This document shows, one piece after another, positions 16,601-24,600 of a stretch of DNA of 32,819 nt. The DNA is taken from the IMG/VR virus record IMGVR_UViG_3300017917_000013, positions 1 to 32,819 of that record, one strand, 5' to 3'. This stretch comes from a virus. The notes below the pieces were generated by a model. It was given only the letters and a program-made list of their open reading frames with translations, was not told the DNA's origin and ran no database searches. The position numbers and the translations under genes are program-made. Numbering within the stretch: position 1 is the first letter of the stretch; each line of letters starts with the position of its first letter.

Positions 16601-18029
16601 AAGAAAACTTAATATTTCTTTTTAGATAATTTTTAATTATACTATTTTCATTGTTTTGATTAAATGCTTGATCATCATCAAAAATATCAACAACACCTGT
16701 GGAAACTAATAATTGGCCTACTGGCAAAGAAGTAATTCCTAAATCTGATAAAGACTTTTTAATATTAAAGCCAATTGTCTTTTCTGAAATATCTACTAGT
16801 AATCTTGGCGATAATTCAATTAAATCAAAAGTGGCCTCTGCTCTGTTCATTGACTCAACAGCAATTCTTATACCTTCAATATAAATAAACTCTCTATATT
16901 CAACTGTCTTGTTAATTAAATTATTAAAAGATGCTGGAGACGTTAAATCTTTTACTAATGGAGTATCTACATTTATTTCTTCTGATTGTAGTGACCAACC
17001 ATATTCTGGCAAAAATGTTAAATAACTTTGTGTTGCATCATTCCAGATATAAAGTGTTCCAAGATCTCCAGCATTTGGCACTATTAAATATCCATTTCCA
17101 TTAATATTCTTTTCTGGTAAAAGATGCTCTGCTGCCAATGTATCAACTAGAACAAAGTTATTAGCAAACTGTGATGGTGTCTTAAGTCCATAAGATACTT
17201 CGACTGTACCATTTGATGATATTATTCTAGAACCATTATCTCTTAAAGATGTCTCATTAAATGAGATAGCATCTATCCAAACCCCGTCTTTAAGGTATTG
17301 AATTTTCCATCTTTGTGGAGTATAAGAATTACCAGTACCATAAAATGGATCAGATATAGTTGCTGTACCATTGACAAATGTTCCTATAGTTGTAGAGCCA
17401 ACATGGGTTTGCATTTTAACTACAATTTTATTAGTTGGAACACTATCTTTATATACTACGAATGGAGCAGCATCTTCTATTGGATATACTCTATTAGCAT
17501 TATTTTTTGATACACCCCGCTCAATTCCATTTTCTGTTCTATAAGATGTCCAGTATTTAAAGTTATCATCTCGTGAACCCATATAGTATCTTGGTCTTGT
17601 TGCAATATTTTCATCAACATTTGGAAGGTATCTTGTATTAAAATATGAGGCCTTGTTAATTCCAGATCTTGGTCTAAATGGCTTAATGCAATCTTCTAAT
17701 GAGTACAAAAGTTTAATTTGATCCTTTTTTGATGTAAAAAGTGAAGGTACTTGTGATCCAGACTCATCATAAGCATATCCGTTAAGAATGGTAATATCTG
17801 CGTCTGTTGCATCTGTATAAAAATACCCAGTATCTAATGGGTCAAAGTTTGATGGTAAAGATGTATATTTAGAGTCTGACTCCTGTGTGCTATTTTTTCT
17901 ATAGCGGTAGTTGCCAAGTTTTTGTATATTATCAGATAAGTTCATATTCCATTCTGCAACAACTAGTGATCTTGATTTAATTGTTGTAGAAGTTTCAAAA
18001 TATGATTTTAACTCTTCGTTTAAAAACAT
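13695..18029 (-). CDS. large tail hub/minor tail protein with lectin-like domain
   Basis: 1444 residues from the ATG at 18029. An in-frame TTG at 18062 would add 11 residues, but the ATG is preferred because it overlaps the upstream stop (TAATG) and has GGAAGAAG just before it. Residues 370-700 carry hub-like features, including a segment with SAMYFDEYNNFIVMSK near 590-608, like tail-associated proteins that form the tip below the tube. Residues about 960-1160 form a concanavalin/LamG-like jelly roll (FGTRMRIIGQL, GYYFELIAL, RRFYLYVNNQLIATV, NTALFVRGSSKCIFENIYAL), a likely carbohydrate-binding unit. The C-terminus returns to a hub-like sequence with VEIFPIPTIQLGDIVTIDY. It probably contacts the host surface. 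Confidence 0.7.
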   Translation of the reverse strand: MFLNEELKSYFETSTTIKSRSLVVAEWNMNLSDNIQKLGNYRYRKNSTQESDSKYTSLPSNFDPLDTGYFYTDATDADITILNGYAYDESGSQVPSLFTSKKDQIKLLYSLEDCIKPFRPRSGINKASYFNTRYLPNVDENIATRPRYYMGSRDDNFKYWTSYRTENGIERGVSKNNANRVYPIEDAAPFVVYKDSVPTNKIVVKMQTHVGSTTIGTFVNGTATISDPFYGTGNSYTPQRWKIQYLKDGVWIDAISFNETSLRDNGSRIISSNGTVEVSYGLKTPSQFANNFVLVDTLAAEHLLPEKNINGNGYLIVPNAGDLGTLYIWNDATQSYLTFLPEYGWSLQSEEINVDTPLVKDLTSPASFNNLINKTVEYREFIYIEGIRIAVESMNRAEATFDLIELSPRLLVDISEKTIGFNIKKSLSDLGITSLPVGQLLVSTGVVDIFDDDQAFNQNNENSIIKNYLKRNIKFSFYETIMDVDNQNNYTVPLKTLYSEGFPQADITGKTVAITLRDLFFLFESTPAPEILITECSLSYAVSLLLDSIGFSNYSFYRTADEQDPVIPFFFISSNKNVAEILNELAISTQSAMYFDEYNNFIVMSKNYLMPSESQRSTDFTLIGSKTHQKNNIVENEKLTTNKMPNIITISSQDKKIYNSGKINYTERYIQKSFKSIQQAYTVDTSNNARNWVYKPSLLWEVSGDQTTKTINEKASDQSSYSLSAMPLNSDLSSDIPIVVNNVITNNILDVGENIYWLTRYNGYFYSGGEVIRYDSVEFDITGTGKVWISSNQEYQKYFASLPFNGKIYPTGLIRIYCTPYYETFNNSVRIKNGEVFEHGRGQFGTPITYHYAGLPSSWSSNDNVRGCYMSSEYLFNINENTELPEVSNLNLPAGVNNDLAKGSTRNSIIKNFLANTSLSETEINSLQSTQTGTVQASAFVLNGPSFKTTEKPLNFLSYVYKPLTDAYKHFGTRMRIIGQLQDNEKQTALGSMSYYQIPGSGTAEQQINIGGGSGGIAVGIDEKTNNGYYFELIALTDANINSYINQGVAINNVIFYKIQKDAASNNAIPIKLYGGLAKIAVDDGSFAGQQRVIGEENSTVYDLAVEYVDIDKIRRFYLYVNNQLIATVDDDNPINMFNNTALFVRGSSKCIFENIYALDQNYSQNSSFAIAEPISDIFGVSTISVNNAFAKYTLSGMIQSTYLSGISAQTTPKYNLYYDEFGSVMRECAYFNIKYDKSYPALYAQIAPTFNKFKGYSISGFFAGAYGAEFLIFNNTDTALSLDESSGNYLKIQGITFTQDTTHEYTVDEYFKKRGNLSDPQLSGTSVVTSPTTALNQYNDIKLSRINYGINEFGINAEYIQTQDQAEELMSWLINKLMSAKKSVGVEIFPIPTIQLGDIVTIDYKDNSGIDLVAGSDDRFVVYNIEYGKTVDGPKMTVYLSEV

Positions 18030-18658
18030 TATGCTTCTTCCAGTGTTACCGAGACATTCCAAAGATCATGATTTGTTCTTCCACGTTTTACAACATCATA
18101 CGTGAAATTGCTAAAATATACTTCAACTATTTGATTATATTCAACTAGGTGATCCATATCTTCTTCTGTTTTACCAAAATTATTATATTTGTCATATGCT
18201 AAAAACATCCAGAATGAGCCTTTGTGTGTTTCATACCAATCTAAAAGTTCAACTGCACCTGCACCACCATCTACAGTATATGAAACAATAGTATTATCCA
18301 TTCCAGATGCACCATTAGAATCAAAATATGCTACGCTATCGTATGCTCTAGATGGAAGATTTGTCCAATTAAATGATATAGTATTTTTATCTGCAATATG
18401 ATACGACCTCATATTTCCATTAATCATTCTTTGTTTTTGCTCTATTCTAGTTGGTATAAATGAAAGTTCAGACCTATTGTGATCAGATAATATTAAAAAT
18501 TCATTTGTTCCTCCAGTAGTTAGCGATGGATCTGCTCCGACTTCTTGTCCAGTTGGTATATAAATTCCATCTACCAAGGTTCCAGGATTATTTGACCAAG
18601 CAATAGCCTGTGGCCTACCATACTTTTTACGACCAACCATGTATTGTGCTGTTGCCAT
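18029..18658 (-). CDS. distal-tail-like protein
   Basis: 209 residues. It directly follows the tape measure gene (TAATG overlap) and precedes the hub, the position of Dit-type distal tail proteins in siphoviruses. The sequence is beta-rich with many aromatic residues (KNTISFNWTNLPSRAYD, GSFWMFLAYDKYNN) and ends with a strand (LWNVSVTLEEA) typical of tail tube-like folds. It would form the ring connecting the tail tube to the hub. The identification rests on order and fold-like pattern, not on a diagnostic motif. Confidence 0.6.
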   Translation of the reverse strand: MATAQYMVGRKKYGRPQAIAWSNNPGTLVDGIYIPTGQEVGADPSLTTGGTNEFLILSDHNRSELSFIPTRIEQKQRMINGNMRSYHIADKNTISFNWTNLPSRAYDSVAYFDSNGASGMDNTIVSYTVDGGAGAVELLDWYETHKGSFWMFLAYDKYNNFGKTEEDMDHLVEYNQIVEVYFSNFTYDVVKRGRTNHDLWNVSVTLEEA

Positions 18659-21600
18659 TATCTAATACCCCTAATTCTTTGAGAGTCAATCTTTTTAATT
18701 TCAGACATTACCGTTCTTGCAATATCGTCTGCACTATTATTGCTTCCCTCAACGTTAACGCTTAAACTATAATTATACACTGGACTAGATGGTATATTGC
18801 CATTATTAATAGAATTCATAGTTCCTACACCAAGTGAGTCAACAGCACTCTTTTTAATAACATACTCTCCTGCTGTTAACATTGCAGGAATTCTATCTGT
18901 TCCTCTAGATAATCCACCAGTAGCAAAGTATTTAGGAACGATTCCTCCAGTATTGAATCCCCAAGCCTGACCAACATTTTTTGGAACTGTTATTTTTGTT
19001 CCATTAGATGTAAATGTTGATGTAGTGGACGATCCACCAAGAGAAGACGCTGCATTTGATGATGCAGTTCCAATTTCACTCCATAGCCCCTTAACCCTCT
19101 TTAGAGTATCTTCAATATTTTTTAATGCATCGTTATATTCTGTTGATCTAACCTTTGCACCATCTACACTAAGTTGTATATCGTTCCATTTTTTACGTTG
19201 TACCTCAATTGCTTCAAGTTCTTTATCAAGTTTAGCCTGTAATGGTGCTATAGAGTTTACTTGATAATTATAGTTAGCATCCTGTAATTTTTTAATTTCT
19301 GCAAGCACTGGTATTTGTTTTTGTTCAAGAACATAAATTTGTTCAGATATATCGTATAACTTTTCTTCAATTTGAACTCTTGTTAATCCACCAGGACTTC
19401 TTAGTCCAGTCAGTTCTGCATCCCTTGCAGATTGCAATGCTTCTAAACTTCTCTCTTTTGCTGCTTGTGCTGCTGCCTGTCTTTGTTCTTGTAATGCTTG
19501 TGCTGCTAAGGCAATATCTCCCTCTACTAAAGCATTAACAATTGAAAGTTTTTCTTTTTCTTGTTCGGCAATTCTACTATTAATATCATATATTTTTGTT
19601 AACGCTTCTTCTTGATCGTTATATTTTTTATTAATTGCATCTGCTGCTTTATCAATCAGTGATAAATCATGGTTTAGTATTGTTGACTGTTCATTTAATA
19701 GTGCAATTGGCCTATCATAATTAATTTCAATATCACGTTGTTTTGTTTCAATTAATTTTTCATTAGCATCAATTAATTTATTTACAGCATCAATTTGTGG
19801 TTGATAAACATTTCTTGCTTCTCTTTCAAGAACATCGTAGTATTCTTGAGCCATGTCTATTTGTTCTTTAACATACTTTGCTGGATTAATTTCTGCAAGC
19901 GTTGCCTTTTCTTGTGTTCTAAGATTTCTTAGTCCTACAATTATTCTGTCAACCTCTTCTTTGCTCTTACCACTTGCTAAAGCAAGAGCCACCTGCTCAT
20001 TTGTAACAATAGATAATGCTTCTGCTGCAGATAATCCAGCAGCCTTTAGTTCTATAAACTTAGCACTTTGTGCCTTTAGACCATCAACCTGTTGTTGATA
20101 CCCATCTTCTAACTCTCCAATAACTGCTTCATTAAGTGCTGCTGCTAACTTTTTACCATCTTTAGTTATTGACACAATTCCATTTTTAATAGTAATAAAC
20201 TTCTTTTGAATTGCAGGATCTAAATCACCAACAAAATCAATAAAGTCTTGATTTACCCCTTGTCCTCTAAGTTGTTGGTTAACACCTTTAAATATTTTAA
20301 TATCTCCGCCAGACTTTGAAAGAACTCTTCTTAATTCTTCAAGACCGCCAGTAGCCTTAATTGCTGCATCTCTTGTTAATTTTAATCTCTTTAGAAGATC
20401 ATCTAAATATGTTAATCTCTTACCTTGTTCTGGAGTCTCTGTTGCTCCAGATGGGGCCTTAACTGCAGCCAGATCAAATCCTTTAGCAATATATTCTGGA
20501 ACTGACATATTGGCAGCCTTTGCTGCTGCAATTACATTTGGATCATTTGCTGCTATCTTATAATTAACAAATAAATATTTGCTTATTGTAGATTTACCCT
20601 GACTTAAAACATCAAAGTCTTTTGCAAATGCACCAAAGTTATTTGGATCTTTTACTGCTAAATCAAGAACTTGTTCCTTTGTTAGTGTGTCTGGTTGGTC
20701 GGCAATAACTCCTAATGCTGCAGTTGCGGTTGCTAGATCTTGTACCCCATCCGTTTTAACATCTAATGTAATTCCATATTGTTGTTTAAAACTTGCAAGA
20801 GCATTTAAACCTGCTAGATCATCTTTTAAATCTGCAGAGTTGCTGTTAATATAATTTAACATGTACTCTCTAGTTTGTGTTGGAGCACTATCACCAAATT
20901 TACCAAATACCTGTTGTAGAGTTTCTAATTCAGCAAATCCATGCTGTTTAATAAAAAAGTCAATTTGTTTTTGAGCATTATCTGAACTTGATACAAAAGT
21001 TGCAAGATCAATAATTGATGCTGGGCTTAACCCATTGTCTGAGACAAAACCAATTTGTAAAGTTCTTCTCATATTTTGATCTGTTACCTTTAACAAATCC
21101 TGTTGTGCAGCATCTGCTAATAATTTAGTTCCAGCAGATGCGTCTTTAAATTTAGTGCTTGCTGCATTTGATATAGAAGTATTAAATGTTTTATCATCCA
21201 TAGCAGATGATAGTTTAATGATGTCTGCAAGGCTTTGACTGTTTGCTTTATTTAATTCTGCAATATCGCTTTTACGTTTTGCTTGTAGATCATTAATCTC
21301 TTTTTCGGTTTTTGCAATTTTAATTTTTTTATCATACTGTTCATTAATTGCATCAATTAGTTGTTGATTTTGACCTATAGATTCAATTCCTAACTGTACT
21401 GCTGCTGCATCTAATTTTGCATTTGCTGCTTTTGCTTTATTTTGATCATACGCTGCTTTTACTATTGCCCCTGCGCTTAATACAGCAAGTGCTGCAGCAA
21501 CTGGAGCACCTACACCTGTTGCAAGGAGTGCGCCTGAAGCAGCAAGACCTGTAGTTCCAGCAAGGGTTGTTGCAGTTCCACCTGCAGTGACTTCACGCTT

Positions 21601-24600
21601 TCTTCTATTTCTAGCAAAATCAAACTGTGACTGAACATTTTTCATGCTTTCTTTTTTAATATCTAAAGCAACCTTAAGAGGATTCTTTTCTAAGTTTTCT
21701 CCATTTGGACCAACTAATTGATTTATAGTGGCAGTAATATTAAGTGGTATTGCATAACTTCCTAATTCTTCACCAAGGGCGGAGGCAATACTTGCTGCTT
21801 GGTCTGTAGATATCGCTCCTTGCAATACAGCCTGACTTAAGTTAGTTCCTAATATTTTACCAATTTGTTCTGTAGAAAATTGTTGCTTAATTAGTCCTTC
21901 AACATCTGACAGTATTTGTTTTCCTGTATCACTTTGTAAAACATTCTGACCAAATTTTCTTTGTTCTTCTCCCAATGGGTTTAAAAGATTTTGTCTCTTT
22001 CTAGCCTGTATTTCTGAAGCACCAATCTTTCCAGATATCATAGATAGATCTCTAACCCTATCTGCTGACATTGACATACCCTTTGCTAGTTTAACTCCTT
22101 CTTTTCTAGCATCATTTATATTTTTGTTAAACTTATAAATCATTGCTGCACCAGCAAGCATGCTTGCAATGAATATATTTAGTGGATTAGTTAACATTGG
22201 AGCAATTGAGGCAATAGCGGATATACCCATCATTGTGTTTCCTAGTGCCATGTTGCCAGTCATATACCCTGCCATAGCACCCATTCCTGCAACACCTGCT
22301 ATTGGTCCTGCTACTGATCCAACTCTTTGTGCTCTTTGTGCTCTCATTTCTCGTTTTTGTTCTTTTGAAGTTTTTGTAACTTCATTAGTTGTCTTTGTGT
22401 TTTTATTATTTGATTCTGTATTATTATCTATTGAATTAGTAAAATTCTTTAATTGTGATGCTGGAATAACTATTCCTGATGCAAGTTGTCCATATTGCTG
22501 ACCTGTAGGTAAATTTGTAAAAGGAGCATTTGCACGTCCTGCTACCCAAGGGGCCATTCCAAGGGCATTTCTAGGAACGTTTCTTACTCTAGGTGCATTT
22601 TCTTTAGGTGTTAATAAAGTATCTTTTGAAGATGCTGTCTTAATACCCTTTGGTTTTTTAACTGCAGGTATTGGTTTTATCTTACCATTTTTCTCAAGAA
22701 CTTCTGTTGGTTTTACTGCAACAGATCTTGATGCAAGATATCTATTATGTATACCTTTAAAGTCAATATCAAGACCACCAGCCAATCTTGATTTTATCTT
22801 TGCTGCTTCAGATGGAGAATACCCAGAATTAGCAAGTGCCTTATCTGCTTTCTTTAATAGATCATTAACTTCTTTTTTCATTTTTTGATCAAATTCTTCT
22901 GCAGTCATATTGTTCATTAATGGTTCTATCTTATTAGAGAAGTCTTTACTTGCTCCTCCTGCATCAACAATTCTAAGATTTTTCTCTATCATTTCTTGCA
23001 TTGAAGACATCTTTGTAGAAGGTTCTCTTACTCCAGAAGCCTTATCATAAATATATGCATTACCTGGATCTACAACATACCTGCCAGACATATTGCCAGT
23101 TTTAACATCTTTGTCTCCACGAAGAGCAGATGCAACCAATTGTTTTACCATGTTGTCTGCATTAAACTTTTGTCGTTTCATATTTTCTTCAGTAAATCTT
23201 GAATCAAAATCAGATATTAATACTGGAATTTGTCTTCCTGGATTATTTGGATCTTGTGTCATACGGATTTGTCCTTGTGGTGATACAAGTCCGTGTAGAT
23301 TTCTTGCTAAAGCATTTGCTTTCATTTCTGCTTTTGCGTTTTCTAAAGTTTCAAATCCTTTAACAAAAACCTTTCTATCATTTATGCGATACTCACCATC
23401 TAAATTCTTAATTGTTCCACCACGTCCAGAAGATTTATTTATTCTTTCTCCTAGATTCACAGATTGACGAATAGCCGATGGGCTGTCTTTGCTGCCAAGC
23501 AATGTAAGTGGTTCTAATGTTTTGTAAAAACTATATTGAGTTTTTGCTCTTAATCTTGCAAGAGCCCTCACACCTTTTGCCTGATATGCTCCACTAGCAT
23601 ATTTTTCAGAAATTCCTAAAGTTTTAAGAAGTTTTTTATTAGTGGAAATTTTTTCATCAAATAATGCTAAATTCATAACGCTCTTAAGTTCTGAAGGTGT
23701 TACTGGATGTCTTCCTGATTTTACAAACTCAAAGTCTTTCTTTAGTCTATCAATTTGATTTCTATTAATGCCTGGTAAAAGTGATGGATTTTTATCTACT
23801 GCTAATAATAATTTTTCAAACGATCCTTGAGTTCCTGACTTAATTCTATTTGGATCTATTCTATTTAGATAGTTGTTTAATCCCTTTACATCTCTAACCA
23901 CTTCTCCTTCAAACCATTTATTAGATGGGTTTGCTGATTTTTTAATGTGAGACTCATTCATTCCAATGAAGTTTCTTGCTTCTATGTCAGTTAAACCTGC
24001 TTCACGAAGTGAAACATATAATCTACTCATGTTTTCAGATTTTACTGGCTTGCCAGTAATTGGATCTCTATATCCAGCAGACCTTCTTTGTTTTGATATT
24101 GCAGGATTGGCGTCTGATCCAGTTCTTTCAGTTTTTTTAGTTGCTCTTGAGGCAGTAAGTCCTAGAGAAGTTGCTGTTATATTTTTTGGCTTTCTTCCCT
24201 TTCTATTTGAACCTTCTCCTTCAGGATTAACAAGATCTCTCATTCTTCTAGATATTTCTTGTGCTCTGCTTGGATTTTCATTAATTGCAGCATTAATTCT
24301 ATTAATTATTTCATCTGGTTTAGATTTTACTGGGAAAATAGAACCGTCAAAAGAGATTGAGCCATTAGCAGTTTTTGTTGCTTTAGTAACTCCAGTAGTT
24401 CCTCCTTGGAAGCCTTGCAATTTTCCATTAACCATTGCATCAATAATTGGTTGGAATCTAGGATCTTGTGCAACAGGTGCTGGAATTACTGCTTCTCCAG
24501 GTGTTAACATAGATGGAACAGTGTCTTCGTTTCCTGTTCCTGGAACATAGGTTGCTCCTCTTGCAAACTTCTTTGGTGTTCTTCCACCTGTCATTGGCAT

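Noticed and set aside
18030-18062. TTG at 18062 as the start of the large hub protein
   Set aside because: The ATG at 18029 overlaps the upstream stop as TAATG and has GGAAGAAG at the right distance; the TTG would sit 34 bases inside the upstream gene.
23966-24550. 194-codon open frame on the plus strand
   Set aside because: Antisense shadow of the tape measure gene; no ribosome site, no recognisable motif.
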